From NCBI RefSeq assembly GCF_044792555.1, contig NZ_CP126238.1, forward strand, positions 3,224,001 to 3,288,000: a stretch of DNA of 64,000 nucleotides. The letters run 5' to 3'. This document shows positions 53,656 through 62,605 of this stretch, piece after piece; position 1 is the stretch's first letter; each line of letters starts with the position of its first letter. The notes under the pieces are model-generated. The model searched no databases. It saw only the letters and a list, made by a program, of their open reading frames with translations, and was not told the origin of the DNA. The position numbers and the translations under genes are program-made. Source of the stretch: Alicycliphilus denitrificans_A (lineage in GTDB: Bacteria; Pseudomonadota; Gammaproteobacteria; Burkholderiales; Burkholderiaceae_C).

Positions 53656-56034
53656 TCACTCCACCACGGTGAGCTTGGCCACCGACAGCGCCAGCCACTT
53701 GGTGCCGTGGCGCGGAAAGTGCACCTGAGCGCGCGCGTCGTCGCCCGAGCCTTCGATGGCCAGCACCTTGCCCTCGCCGAACTTGGTGTGGAACACCGCC
53801 AGGCCCGCGCGCAATCCGTGCGAAGGGGTCTGCTTCTGGGGCGGCACAGGCGGGCTGGCAAAGCTTTCAGACTTGAAGCCAAATCGACCTCCAGCGCCCG
53901 ACCCATAAGCGCCAACAGCTCCTTTATTTGGAGCAAAAGTGCCAAAACCCTGCTGCTTGGGCGTGAGCCACTTGAGCGCTTCCTCGGGCAGCTCATCTAA
54001 GAACCGGCTCTTGACGTTGTAGCGTGTCTGGCCATGCAGCAGGCGCGTCTGGGCGTGGCTCAGGTACAGGCGTTTTCTGGCGCGAGTGATGGCCACGTAC
54101 ATCAGGCGCCGCTCCTCTTCCAGACCGCCCTGGTCGCTCATGGCGTTCTCGTGCGGGAACAGGCCCTCCTCCAGCCCGCCGATGAACACGCAGTCGAACT
54201 CCAGGCCCTTGCTGGCGTGTACGGTCATGAGCTGCACCGCATCCTGCCCGGCCTGGGCCTGGTTGTCGCCGGCCTCCAGCGCCGCGTGCGTCAAAAAGGC
54301 CGCCAGCGGCGACAGGGTCTCGCCCGTGTCCACGTCCACCATGGGCTGCTGCAACAGCGGCTGGTTCGGGTCCAGCCCCTGGCTGGCCGGACCTTGCGTG
54401 AGCGGCGCGCCGGTTTCATCGATCGGCAGGGCCACGGCGTCGCGGCCAAAGCCCTCCTGGGTGACGAAGCTCTCGGCGGCGCTGATGAGCTCGTCCAGGT
54501 TCTCCAGCCGGTCGGCGCCTTCCTTCTCGTTGCGGTAGTGCTCCAGCAGGCCGCTGGCTTCGAGCACCTGGCCAATGATGGTGCGCAGGTTCTGGCCCTG
54601 CGTCTGCTCGCGCAGCACATCCACCATGGCCACGAAGGCGCCCAGGTTGGCGCCCGCCTTGCCAGGCACGGCGCTCACCGCGTCGTGCAGCGAGCAGCCG
54701 CTGGCGTGCGCCGCATCCTGCAGCACCTCCAGCGTGCGCGCACCGATGCCGCGTGCGGGGAAGTTGACCACGCGCATGAAGCTGGTGTCGTCGTGCGGGT
54801 TCTCCAGCAGGCGCAGGTAGGCCAGGGCGTGCTTGATCTCGGCGCGCTCAAAGAAACGCAGGCCGCCGTACACGCGGTAGGGCACGCCGGCATTGAACAG
54901 CGTGGATTCGATCACGCGGCTTTGCGCATTGCTGCGGTAGAGCACGGCAATCTCGCTGCGCGCCATGGCGCCGCCCTGCACCAGCTGCTTGATCTCATCG
55001 ACCAGCCACTGCGCCTCGGCGATGTCGCTGGACGCCTCGTACACGCGCACGGGCTCGCCCGGGCCCTGCGTGGTGCGCAGGTTTTTCCCTAAGCGCCGGC
55101 TGTTGTGGGCGATCAGCGCATTGGCCGAATCCAGGATATTGCTGTAGCTGCGGTAGTTCTGCTCCAGCTTGATCTGTCGCTCTACGGCGAACTCGCGCAC
55201 GAAGTCCTGCATATTGCCCACGCGCGCGCCGCGGAAGGCATAGATGCTCTGGTCGTCGTCGCCCACGGCGATGACGCTGCCCTGGGTGACGAGACGCCCG
55301 TCCACCACGTCGCCCGCCAGCTGCTTGAGCCAGGCGTACTGCAGCTTGTTCGTGTCCTGGAACTCGTCCACCAGGATGTGCGCAAAGCGCCGCTGGTAGT
55401 GCATGCGCACCGGGTCGTTGTCACGCAGCAGCTCGAAGCTGCGCAGCATCAGCTCGCCAAAATCCACCACGCCCTCGCGCTGGCATTGCTCCTCGTACAG
55501 CTGGTACAACTCCACCTTCTTGCGCGTGTCGGCGTCATGCGCCTGCACGTCGCGCGGGCGCAGGCCCTCCTCCTTGCAGCCGGCGATGAAGTACGCCAGC
55601 TGCTTGGGCGGAAAGCGCTCCTCGTCCACGTTGAACTGCTTGCACAGCCGCTTGACGGCCGAGAGTTGATCCTGCGTGTCCAGAATCTGGAAGGTCTGCG
55701 GCAGACCCGCCAACTTGTGATGCGCGCGCAGCAGCCGGTTGCACAGGCCGTGGAAGGTGCCAATCCACATACCGCGCACGTTGACGGGCAGCATGGCCGA
55801 CAGGCGCGTCAGCATCTCCTTGGCCGCCTTGTTGGTGAAGGTGACGGCCAGGATGCCGCCGGGCGTGGCATGGCCATGCTGCAGCAGCCAGGCGATGCGC
55901 GTGGTCAGCACGCGCGTCTTGCCCGAGCCCGCGCCGGCCAGGATCAGCGCATGGCCCGCGGGCAGGGTGACGGCGACGAGCTGCTCGGGGTTCAGACCCG
56001 CGAGCAGCGGCGAAGAAGAGAGGGAGGAATGCAT
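53656..56034 (-). CDS. uvrD: UvrD/PcrA-family superfamily I DNA helicase
   Basis: A 792-residue 3'-5' helicase. Motif I GAGSGKT (34-40), Ia TFTNKAAKEM, II VDEFQDTN (Asp223-Glu224), III GDDDQSIYAFRGA, IV EQNYRS, V HASKGLEFD, VI VAITRARKRL are all intact. It acts in nucleotide excision and mismatch repair. Near the end, residues about 702-722 (GAVGAYGSGAGGRFGFKS) derive from a dispersed repeat in the linker before the C-terminal Tudor-like domain. Start ATG 56034 by homology; the long open frame beyond it is shadow. Confidence 0.93.
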   Translation of the reverse strand: MHSSLSSSPLLAGLNPEQLVAVTLPAGHALILAGAGSGKTRVLTTRIAWLLQHGHATPGGILAVTFTNKAAKEMLTRLSAMLPVNVRGMWIGTFHGLCNRLLRAHHKLAGLPQTFQILDTQDQLSAVKRLCKQFNVDEERFPPKQLAYFIAGCKEEGLRPRDVQAHDADTRKKVELYQLYEEQCQREGVVDFGELMLRSFELLRDNDPVRMHYQRRFAHILVDEFQDTNKLQYAWLKQLAGDVVDGRLVTQGSVIAVGDDDQSIYAFRGARVGNMQDFVREFAVERQIKLEQNYRSYSNILDSANALIAHNSRRLGKNLRTTQGPGEPVRVYEASSDIAEAQWLVDEIKQLVQGGAMARSEIAVLYRSNAQSRVIESTLFNAGVPYRVYGGLRFFERAEIKHALAYLRLLENPHDDTSFMRVVNFPARGIGARTLEVLQDAAHASGCSLHDAVSAVPGKAGANLGAFVAMVDVLREQTQGQNLRTIIGQVLEASGLLEHYRNEKEGADRLENLDELISAAESFVTQEGFGRDAVALPIDETGAPLTQGPASQGLDPNQPLLQQPMVDVDTGETLSPLAAFLTHAALEAGDNQAQAGQDAVQLMTVHASKGLEFDCVFIGGLEEGLFPHENAMSDQGGLEEERRLMYVAITRARKRLYLSHAQTRLLHGQTRYNVKSRFLDELPEEALKWLTPKQQGFGTFAPNKGAVGAYGSGAGGRFGFKSESFASPPVPPQKQTPSHGLRAGLAVFHTKFGEGKVLAIEGSGDDARAQVHFPRHGTKWLALSVAKLTVVE
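53870..53930 (-). repeat. Dispersed hairpin repeat, copy j, inside uvrD
   Basis: On the uvrD coding strand: AAAGGAGCTGTTGGCGC, loop, GCGCTGGAGGTCGATTTGG, then CTTCAAGTC. It gives a Gly-rich in-frame linker. Confidence 0.75.
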
Positions 56035-56093
56035 TGGCACGATTGTAGAAACCCCCCTGTCGTCATGAACAAAGCCGATTGCACGGCGGCCGG

Positions 56094-56136
56094 TACAATC
56101 AGTCACCGGGCCCAAGTTTCTTGCGCCCGGTTTTTT
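56094..56136 (+). promoter_or_regulatory. guaC promoter -10 followed at once by a terminator-like hairpin
   Basis: TACAAT at 56094-56099 is followed by an 11-bp hairpin with one mismatch (CCGGGCCCAAG-TTT-CTTGCGCCCGG) at 56106-56130 and six T at 56131-56136. No good -35 is seen. The arrangement could act as an attenuator. Confidence 0.5.
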
Positions 56137-56262
56137 GTGCCTGTGCAAACAGGGTTCGGCGCTGCCTGCCACGACAGCGCCCACACAGCCGGAGCCCAAG
56201 CCAAGCGCCCTTTTCGCCCGCGAAATCCCTCGCGCGCGAGCCCTACAGGAGCTTGGAACCTC

Positions 56263-57240
56263 ATGGAAATCTTCGACTACGACAACATCCTGCTGCTGCC
56301 GCGCAAGTGCCGCGTGCAAAGCCGTTCGGAATGCGATGCCAGCGTGGAGCTGGGCGGGCGGCGCTTCAAGCTGCCGGTGGTGCCGGCCAACATGAAGACG
56401 GTGGTGGACGAGAAAATCTGCATCTGGCTGGCCAAACATGGCTACTTCTATGTGATGCACCGCTTCGACCTGGACAACCTGCAGTTCGTGCGCGAGATGC
56501 AGGCGCAGGGCTGCTTCGCCTCGATCTCGCTGGGCATCAAGCAGGCCGACTACGACACCGTGGACCGCCTCAAGGCCGAGGGCCTGACGCCCGAGTACAT
56601 CACCATCGACATCGCCCATGGCCATGCCGACAGCGTGCGCGACATGATTGCCTACCTCAAGGCACACCTGCCCGCGGCCTTCGTGATCGCCGGCAACGTG
56701 GCCACGCCCGAAGCCGTAATCGACCTGGAGAACTGGGGCGCCGACGCCACCAAAGTGGGCGTGGGCCCGGGCAAGGTCTGCATCACCAAGCTCAAGACCG
56801 GCTTTGGCACGGGGGGCTGGCAGCTATCGGCCCTGAAATGGTGCGCGCGCGTGGCCACCAAGCCCATCATTGCCGACGGCGGCATCAGGAGCCACGGCGA
56901 CATCGCCAAGAGCATCCGCTTTGGCGCCACCATGATCATGATCGGCTCGCTGTTCGCCGGCCACGAGGAATCGCCCGGCAAGACCGTGGAGGTGGATGGC
57001 GAGCTGTACAAGGAGTACTACGGCTCGGCCAGCGACTTCAACAAGGGCGAATACAAGCATGTGGAAGGCAAGCGCATCCTCGAACCCATCAAGGGCAAGC
57101 TGGCCGACACGCTGACCGAGATGGAGCAGGACATCCAGAGCTCCATCAGCTACGCGGGCGGCAGGAAGCTGATGGACATCCGCAAGGTGAACTACGTGAT
57201 CCTGGGCGGCGACAACGCGGGCGAGCATCTGCTGATGTGA
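56263..57240 (+). CDS. guaC: GMP reductase
   Basis: A 325-residue TIM-barrel enzyme that reduces GMP to IMP. The catalytic cysteine lies in VGPGKVCITKLKTGFG (Cys173), and the phosphate-binding loops IADGGIRSHGDIAKS and GSLFAG are present. There is no CBS domain insertion, which separates it from IMP dehydrogenase; the length and sequence match the shorter type (B. subtilis-like). Start ATG 56263. The leader of about 150 nt begins with a terminator-like hairpin, so expression may be attenuated by purine status. Confidence 0.9.
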   Translation: MEIFDYDNILLLPRKCRVQSRSECDASVELGGRRFKLPVVPANMKTVVDEKICIWLAKHGYFYVMHRFDLDNLQFVREMQAQGCFASISLGIKQADYDTVDRLKAEGLTPEYITIDIAHGHADSVRDMIAYLKAHLPAAFVIAGNVATPEAVIDLENWGADATKVGVGPGKVCITKLKTGFGTGGWQLSALKWCARVATKPIIADGGIRSHGDIAKSIRFGATMIMIGSLFAGHEESPGKTVEVDGELYKEYYGSASDFNKGEYKHVEGKRILEPIKGKLADTLTEMEQDIQSSISYAGGRKLMDIRKVNYVILGGDNAGEHLLM

Positions 57241-57324
57241 TTTTTTTGTGGCAGTTTTCTGGACACCCGGAAAATTGGTGCATAATTCATGGCTGTGCTG
57301 CAACGCAGCGCCTCTGAAAAGAGA

Positions 57325-57400
57325 GGGCTCTTAGCTCAGTTGGTAGAGCAGCGGACTCTTAATCCGTTGGTCGAAGGTTCGAATCCTTCAGGGCCCACCA
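57325..57400 (+). tRNA. tRNA-Lys (CTT anticodon)
   Basis: A 76-nt cloverleaf: acceptor GGGCTCT pairs with AGGGCCC, D-arm AGCTCAGTTGGTAGAGC, anticodon stem GCGGA/TCCGT with loop CTCTTAA (anticodon CTT), T-arm GGTTCGAATCC, and CCA encoded. CATAAT at 57281-57286 is a possible -10. Confidence 0.95.
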
Positions 57401-57408
57401 AGCTATAC

Positions 57409-57446
57409 AAAAAAGCGCGCTATCAAATAGATAGTGCGCTTTTTTC
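57409..57446 (+). terminator. Terminator after tRNA-Lys
   Basis: A 16-bp A/T-flanked stem (AAAAAAGCGCGCTATC against GATAGTGCGCTTTTTT, one wobble pair) with its own T-run. Confidence 0.85.
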
Positions 57447-57467
57447 ATTCCGGACTTGGACCGCGAT

Positions 57468-57626
57468 TTACAAACTGCGGCACGGGTTGAGGTGAATTGC
57501 CTTGATGTGAGCCCAGTCGCGGGGCTCGCCAGACCATCGATTGGGGCGAGCGATGCGGGCGCGTTCGTAGACCTGACGGCCCTGTTCGAGCAGCCACTCC
57601 TTGGCCTTGGCGGTTGATTGCCCTCT
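57468..57626 (-). pseudogene. Remnant resembling the C-terminal tail of a transposase
   Basis: Directly after the parE stop, the same frame reads on for 52 codons to TAA: AKEWLLEQGRQVYERARIA, RPNRWSGEPRDW, IKAIHLNP. The RWSG-x-x-R-x-W...LNP pattern resembles the tail of some DDE transposases, but I cannot name the family. There is no start or upstream part, so it would be a decayed fragment. A read-through extension of ParE is the alternative. Confidence 0.35.
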
Positions 57627-59603
57627 TTACACATCCACCTCGATGGCATCCCCGTGCAGCTCCATCAGTTCGCGCCGCGCGGCAGCTTCGCCCTTGCCCA
57701 TGAGCCTGGTGATCAGCCCCTCGGTGGCGGCAAAGTCCATGCCTCCCAGTTGCACCGGCATGAGGCGCCGGGTGTCGGGATTCAGCGTGGTTTCCCACAA
57801 CTGCTCGGCGTTCATCTCGCCCAGGCCCTTGAAGCGGCTGATCTGGCATTTCTCGCGCGCCACTCCGTCCTTGGCGGCCTTGTCGAGGATGGCCTCGAGC
57901 TCGCCCTCGTCCAGCGCGTACAGCTTGGCGGCAGGTTTCTTGCCGCGTGCAGGCACATCCACGCGGTACAGGGGCGGGCGGGCGACGTAGATGTGGCCGG
58001 TTTCGATCAACCGGGGGAAGTGACGGAAGAACAGCGTGAGCAACAACACCTGGATATGGGCACCGTCCACGTCGGCATCGCTCAGGATGCAGACCTTGCC
58101 GTAGCGCAGGCCGGAGAGGTCGGGGTCGTCATTCGGCCCATGCGGGTCGACGCCGATGGCGACTGAAATATCATGGATTTCGGTGTTGGCAAACAGGCGG
58201 TCGCGCTCGACCTCCCAGGTGTTGAGCACCTTTCCGCGCAGCGGCAGCACGGCCTGGGTTTCCTTGTCGCGGCCCATCTTGGCGCTGCCGCCGGCGCTGT
58301 CGCCTTCCACCAAAAAAACCTCGTTGTAGGCGGTGTCGCGGCTTTCGCAGTCCGTGAGCTTGCCGGGCAGCACCGCCACACCCGAGCCTTTTTTCTTCTC
58401 CACCTTCTGGCCGGCGCGCTGGCGCGTCTGCGCGGCCTTGATGGCGAGTTCGGCCAGCTTCTTGCCATAGTCCACATGCTGGTTCAACCACAACTCCAGC
58501 GCGGGCTTGACGAAGCTGCTGACCAGGCGCACGGCATCGCGCGAGTTGAGCCGCTCCTTGATCTGGCCCTGGAATTGCGGATCCAGCACCTTGGCCGAGA
58601 GCACGTAGCTGGCGCGCGCAAACACGTCCTCGGGCATGAGCTTCACGCCCTTCGGTAAAAGCGAATGCAGCTCGATGAAGCCCTTGACGGCCTGGAACAA
58701 CCCGTCCCTCAGGCCGCTTTCGTGCGTGCCGCCGGCACTGGTGGGGATGAGGTTGACGTAGCTCTCGCGCACCGGCGCGCCTTCCTCGGTGAAGGCCACG
58801 GCCCAGGCCGCGCCCTCGCCTGCCGCAAAACTATCGTGGCCGGCATCGGCAAAGCCCTCGCCTTCAAACAGCGGAATCACCGGGTCCACGGGCAGGGTCT
58901 GCGTCAGGTAGTCCGACAGGCCGCCCTTGTACTGCCAGGTCTGCTGGTCCTTGGTTTTTTCGTTGATGAGCGACACCGACACGCCGGGCATCAGCACGGC
59001 CTTGCTGCGCAGCAGGTGGGTGAGCTCGCCCATGGGCAGCAGCGCCGATTCAAAGTATTTGGCGTCGGGCCAGACGCGCACCGTGGTGCCCTGCTTGCGC
59101 TCGCCCGCCTGCAGGGTGCGCGCTACCAGGGGCTCGACCACGTCGCCGGCGGCAAAGGCCAGGCGCGCCACCTGCCCCTCGCGGTGCGTGGCCACCTCCA
59201 GGCGCGTGGACAGCGCATTGGTGACCGACACGCCCACGCCGTGCAGGCCGCCCGAGAAGCTGTAGGCGCCGCCCTGGCCCTTGTCGAACTTGCCGCCCGC
59301 GTGCAGGCGGGTGAAGACGAGTTCGACCACCGGCGCGCCCTCCTCGGGGTGCAGGCCGAAGGGGATGCCGCGCCCGTCATCCTCCACGCTGACCGAGCCG
59401 TCCTGGTGCAGCGTGACCCTGATCTTCTTGCCATAGCCGGCCAGCGCCTCGTCGGCGGCGTTGTCCAGCACCTCCTGGATGATGTGCAGGGGGTTGTCGG
59501 TGCGGGTGTACATGCCCGGGCGCTGCTTGACGGGTTCCAGGCCCTTCAGCACGCGGATTGAGCCTTCGGAATACGCAGGGGGAGTGGTGGGTTTGACTGC
59601 CAT
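57627..59603 (-). CDS. parE: DNA topoisomerase IV subunit B
   Basis: A 658-residue ATPase subunit of topoisomerase IV, needed for decatenation of sister chromosomes. The GHKL ATPase domain shows VLDNAADEALAGYG, EDDGRGIPFG and SGGLHGVGVSVTNALS; the TOPRIM domain has VEGDSAGGSAKMGRD, ILSDADVDGAHI and RFKGLGEMN. It is ParE rather than GyrB by length and by lacking the GyrB-specific insert. parC is not adjacent. Start ATG 59603. It diverges from the MFS transporter gene. Confidence 0.95.
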   Translation of the reverse strand: MAVKPTTPPAYSEGSIRVLKGLEPVKQRPGMYTRTDNPLHIIQEVLDNAADEALAGYGKKIRVTLHQDGSVSVEDDGRGIPFGLHPEEGAPVVELVFTRLHAGGKFDKGQGGAYSFSGGLHGVGVSVTNALSTRLEVATHREGQVARLAFAAGDVVEPLVARTLQAGERKQGTTVRVWPDAKYFESALLPMGELTHLLRSKAVLMPGVSVSLINEKTKDQQTWQYKGGLSDYLTQTLPVDPVIPLFEGEGFADAGHDSFAAGEGAAWAVAFTEEGAPVRESYVNLIPTSAGGTHESGLRDGLFQAVKGFIELHSLLPKGVKLMPEDVFARASYVLSAKVLDPQFQGQIKERLNSRDAVRLVSSFVKPALELWLNQHVDYGKKLAELAIKAAQTRQRAGQKVEKKKGSGVAVLPGKLTDCESRDTAYNEVFLVEGDSAGGSAKMGRDKETQAVLPLRGKVLNTWEVERDRLFANTEIHDISVAIGVDPHGPNDDPDLSGLRYGKVCILSDADVDGAHIQVLLLTLFFRHFPRLIETGHIYVARPPLYRVDVPARGKKPAAKLYALDEGELEAILDKAAKDGVAREKCQISRFKGLGEMNAEQLWETTLNPDTRRLMPVQLGGMDFAATEGLITRLMGKGEAAARRELMELHGDAIEVDV

Positions 59604-59697
59604 GGCGGCGCATTGTAGTGCTGGATATAAAGCCAGTCTTTTGTCCTTTTCAACGATGCGGCAAGCAGCGGCTACGGGTTTTCGCTACATTCACCCG

Positions 59698-60915
59698 ATG
59701 CACGACGCGTCCCGAAAACTCTCCATGGCCCAGGTGCTGATCTGCGGCGCCACCATCGTCACCTTGTCCATGGGCATTCGCCACGGCTTCGGCATGTGGC
59801 TGCAGCCAGTCACACAGGATATGGGCTGGACGCGCCAGACCTTTGCCCTGGCCATGGCCATCCAGAACCTGTCCTGGGGCCTGTTCGGCATCTTCGGCGG
59901 CATGCTGGCCGACCGCTTCGGCGCCTTTCGCGTACTGATCCTGGGCGCCCTGTTGTACGCGCTGGGCCTGGCCGGCATGGCGCTGTCGCCCACACCGCTG
60001 CTGTTTTCGCTGACCACGGGCGTGCTCATAGGCGCGGCCCAGGCCGGCACGACCTACGCCGTCATCTACGGCGTGCTGGGCCGGCAGATTGCGGCCGAAC
60101 GACGCTCCTGGGCCATGGGTGTGGCGGCGGCCGCGGGTTCGTTCGGGCAGTTCCTCATGATGCCGCTGGAGGGCCAGCTCATCCTGCGCCTGGGCTGGCA
60201 GGATGCGCTGCTGGTGCTCTCGGCCATGGTGCTGCTCATCGTGCCGCTGGCCTTCGGCCTGCGCGAGCCGGGTTTCCATGGCAGCGCGCCCATCAAGCGC
60301 ACGCAGTCCGCAGGCCATGCCTTTGCCGAGGCGCTGCGCTACCCGAGCTTTCTGCTGCTCACCGCGGGCTACTTCGTCTGCGGCTTCCAGGTGGTGTTCA
60401 TCGGCGTGCACATGCCCAGCTACCTCAAGGACCACGGCCTGTCGCCCCAGGTGGCCAGCTATGCGCTGGCGCTGATCGGGCTGTTCAACGTGTTTGGCAC
60501 CTACATTGCCGGCACGCTGGGCCAGCGCATGCCGAAGCGCCACATCCTGGCCTTCATCTACTTCGCACGCGCCGTGGCCATCAGCGTCTTCCTGCTGACG
60601 CCGCTGTCGTCCATGTCGGTGTATGTGTTCTCGGCCGTGATCGGTGCGCTGTGGCTGTCCACCGTGCCGCCCACCAACGCCGCCGTGGCGCAGATCTTTG
60701 GCGTGCAGCATCTGTCCATGCTCAGCGGCTTCGTATTCTTCAGCCATCAGATTGGCAGCTTCCTGGGCGTATGGCTGGGCGGCTACCTGTACGACACCAC
60801 CGGCAGCTACGACATCGTCTGGTATCTGGCCATCGCCCTGGGCGTGGCCGCGGGCCTGATCAACCTGCCGGTGCGCGAGGGCGCGATTGCCCGGCCCGCG
60901 CCCCAGGCCGCCTGA
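59698..60915 (+). CDS. MFS transporter (monocarboxylate/oxalate-formate type)
   Basis: A 405-residue membrane protein with about twelve helices. Loop 2-3 carries GGMLADRFGAFRVL, the MFS signature; the overall sequence (SMGIRHGFGMWLQPVTQDMGW at the N-terminus) is like the OFA/monocarboxylate exchangers. Substrate probably an organic acid. Start ATG 59698 by helix placement. A tiny membrane protein gene follows after 2 nt and a methyltransferase gene overlaps that one, so the three may form one transcript. Confidence 0.9.
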   Translation: MHDASRKLSMAQVLICGATIVTLSMGIRHGFGMWLQPVTQDMGWTRQTFALAMAIQNLSWGLFGIFGGMLADRFGAFRVLILGALLYALGLAGMALSPTPLLFSLTTGVLIGAAQAGTTYAVIYGVLGRQIAAERRSWAMGVAAAAGSFGQFLMMPLEGQLILRLGWQDALLVLSAMVLLIVPLAFGLREPGFHGSAPIKRTQSAGHAFAEALRYPSFLLLTAGYFVCGFQVVFIGVHMPSYLKDHGLSPQVASYALALIGLFNVFGTYIAGTLGQRMPKRHILAFIYFARAVAISVFLLTPLSSMSVYVFSAVIGALWLSTVPPTNAAVAQIFGVQHLSMLSGFVFFSHQIGSFLGVWLGGYLYDTTGSYDIVWYLAIALGVAAGLINLPVREGAIARPAPQAA

Positions 60916-60917
60916 GC

Positions 60918-61046
60918 ATGCGCACCGTACACAAGCGCTGGATTGCCTTTGCGGCCACGCTGACCGTGCTGCTGACCGTATTCGCCCTGTACCTGGAGCC
61001 AGATTTCATGCGCACGCTAGCCGATCAGGTCTGGGCCTGCTTCTGA
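60918..61046 (+). CDS. Small single-pass membrane protein (42 residues)
   Basis: The frame encodes MRTVHKRWIAFAATLTVLL followed by TVFALYLEPDFMRTLADQVWACF: a basic N-terminus and one transmembrane helix (about 8-26). It starts 2 nt after the MFS stop and its TGA shares a base with the ATG of the methyltransferase gene (TGATG), the arrangement of a translationally coupled small gene. Function unknown. Confidence 0.7.
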   Translation: MRTVHKRWIAFAATLTVLLTVFALYLEPDFMRTLADQVWACF

Positions 61047-61597
61047 TGCGCTCCAGCATCGCCCCTTCGGACTGGATCCGGCGCTGGTCGCACCTCGTGC
61101 CCGCCGGCGGCAAGGTTCTGGACGTGGCCTGCGGCCAGGGCCGCCACATGCGCTGGTTCTTTGAGAGAAATCACGACGTAACCGGCATAGATAAAGCGCC
61201 AGAAGCTATTGAATCAGTAGTAAATCTGGGCCAAGCGATCCAGGCCGACATCGAGGACGGCCCCTGGCCCCTGCCTGGGCAGCGCTTTGCCGGCGTGGTG
61301 GTGACCAACTACCTGTGGCGCCCCCTGCTGCCCACCCTCGTCGCCAGCGTGGCCCCCGGCGGCGTACTGCTGTACGAGACCTTTGCCCAGGGCCACGAGA
61401 CCGTGGGCCGGCCCGCACGGCCGGAATTTCTGCTGCGCCCCGGCGAGTTGCTGCAGGCCTGCCAGGGGCTGCGCGTGGTGGCCTATGAAGATGGCTTCCT
61501 GGAAGACCCCGCGCGCTTCGTGCAGCGCATCGCCGCCGTGCGCGAGCCAATGTCGACCAGCGTGCCTTTGCGCCTGTCGCTTTGTGGCGCAGCCTAG
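61046..61597 (+). CDS. Class I SAM-dependent methyltransferase
   Basis: A 183-residue enzyme with the SAM-binding motif I VLDVACGQGRHM (about 24-35) and an acidic ribose-binding residue at GIDKAPEAI. The fold resembles TehB/UbiE-like small-molecule methyltransferases; the substrate is unknown. Residues about 44-61 may include material from a dispersed repeat. The start overlaps the stop of the upstream small membrane gene. It ends 34 nt before dapA. Confidence 0.85.
   Translation: MRSSIAPSDWIRRWSHLVPAGGKVLDVACGQGRHMRWFFERNHDVTGIDKAPEAIESVVNLGQAIQADIEDGPWPLPGQRFAGVVVTNYLWRPLLPTLVASVAPGGVLLYETFAQGHETVGRPARPEFLLRPGELLQACQGLRVVAYEDGFLEDPARFVQRIAAVREPMSTSVPLRLSLCGAA
61176..61228 (-). repeat. Possible degenerate hairpin repeat, copy k, inside the methyltransferase gene
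   Basis: On the minus strand: ATTCAATAGCTTCTGGCGC, TTTATC, then CCGGTTACGTC. Only the left part matches the family, so this copy is the least certain. Confidence 0.35.
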
Positions 61598-61631
61598 TTA
61601 GAATGCCCTTTTACCGTTTTTGTACGCGGAC

Positions 61632-62543
61632 ATGACCTCTTCCAGCGCCACCCTCACCGGCAGCATCGTCGCCCTCGTCACCCCCATGCACGACGACGGC
61701 AGTGTGGACTACCCCACGCTGCGCAAACTCATCGACTGGCATATCCAGGAAGGCACCGACTGCATCGGCGTCGTGGGCACGACGGGCGAATCGCCCACGG
61801 TGAACGTCGAGGAACATTGCGAAATCATCCGCGTGTCTGTCGAGCAGTCCGCCGGGCGCGTGCCCATCATGGCCGGCTGCGGCGCCAACTCCACCTTGGA
61901 AGCCATCGAGCTGGCCAAGTTTGCCAAGAAGGTCGGCGCCGACAGCCAGCTGCAGGTCGTGCCCTACTACAACAAGCCCACGCAGGAAGGCCAATACCGC
62001 CACTTCAAGGCGATTGCCGAGGCCACGGGCGACCTGCCCATGGTGCTCTACAACGTGCCCGGCCGATCGGTGGCCGACATGCTGCACGAGACCGTGCTGC
62101 GCTTGACACAGGTGCCCGGCATCGTCGGCATCAAGGAGGCGACGGGCAACATCGAGCGCGCGCAATGGCTGATCCGCGACGTGCCCAAAAGCTTTGCCGT
62201 GTACTCGGGCGACGACCCCACGGCCGTGGCCCTGATGCTGTGCGGCGGCCAGGGCAATATCAGCGTCACGGCCAACATCGCCCCGCGCCTGATGCACGAG
62301 CTGTGCGTGGCGGCCATTGCCGGCGACACGCGCCGCGCCATGGAGATACAGCTGCGTCTGCTGCCGGTGCACAAGCAGTTGTTCGTCGAGGCCAACCCCA
62401 TCCCCGTTAAATGGGCCATGCAGCGCATGGGCCTGTGCGGCGGCGCCATCCGTCTACCGATGACGCCCCTTTCCCAGGGCAACGAGGCCGTGGTCGAAAC
62501 CGCCCTGCGCGCCGCTGGGTTGCTGGCGGCCAACAACGCCTGA
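61632..62543 (+). CDS. dapA: 4-hydroxy-tetrahydrodipicolinate synthase
   Basis: A 303-residue TIM-barrel aldolase that condenses pyruvate with aspartate semialdehyde, the first committed step toward lysine and diaminopimelate. Schiff-base lysine Lys168 (GIVGIKEATGN), Tyr140 (MVLYNVPGR) and Thr50-Thr51 (GTTGESPT) are present. Start ATG 61632; three further codons upstream are unlikely to be used. bamC follows 62 nt downstream, the same dapA-bamC order as in E. coli. Confidence 0.97.
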   Translation: MTSSSATLTGSIVALVTPMHDDGSVDYPTLRKLIDWHIQEGTDCIGVVGTTGESPTVNVEEHCEIIRVSVEQSAGRVPIMAGCGANSTLEAIELAKFAKKVGADSQLQVVPYYNKPTQEGQYRHFKAIAEATGDLPMVLYNVPGRSVADMLHETVLRLTQVPGIVGIKEATGNIERAQWLIRDVPKSFAVYSGDDPTAVALMLCGGQGNISVTANIAPRLMHELCVAAIAGDTRRAMEIQLRLLPVHKQLFVEANPIPVKWAMQRMGLCGGAIRLPMTPLSQGNEAVVETALRAAGLLAANNA

Positions 62544-62605
62544 AGCCACCACCTCACCGGGCGCGCCCACACGCCCGGTTCGTCTTGGATCCGAAGGATT
62601 TTCGC

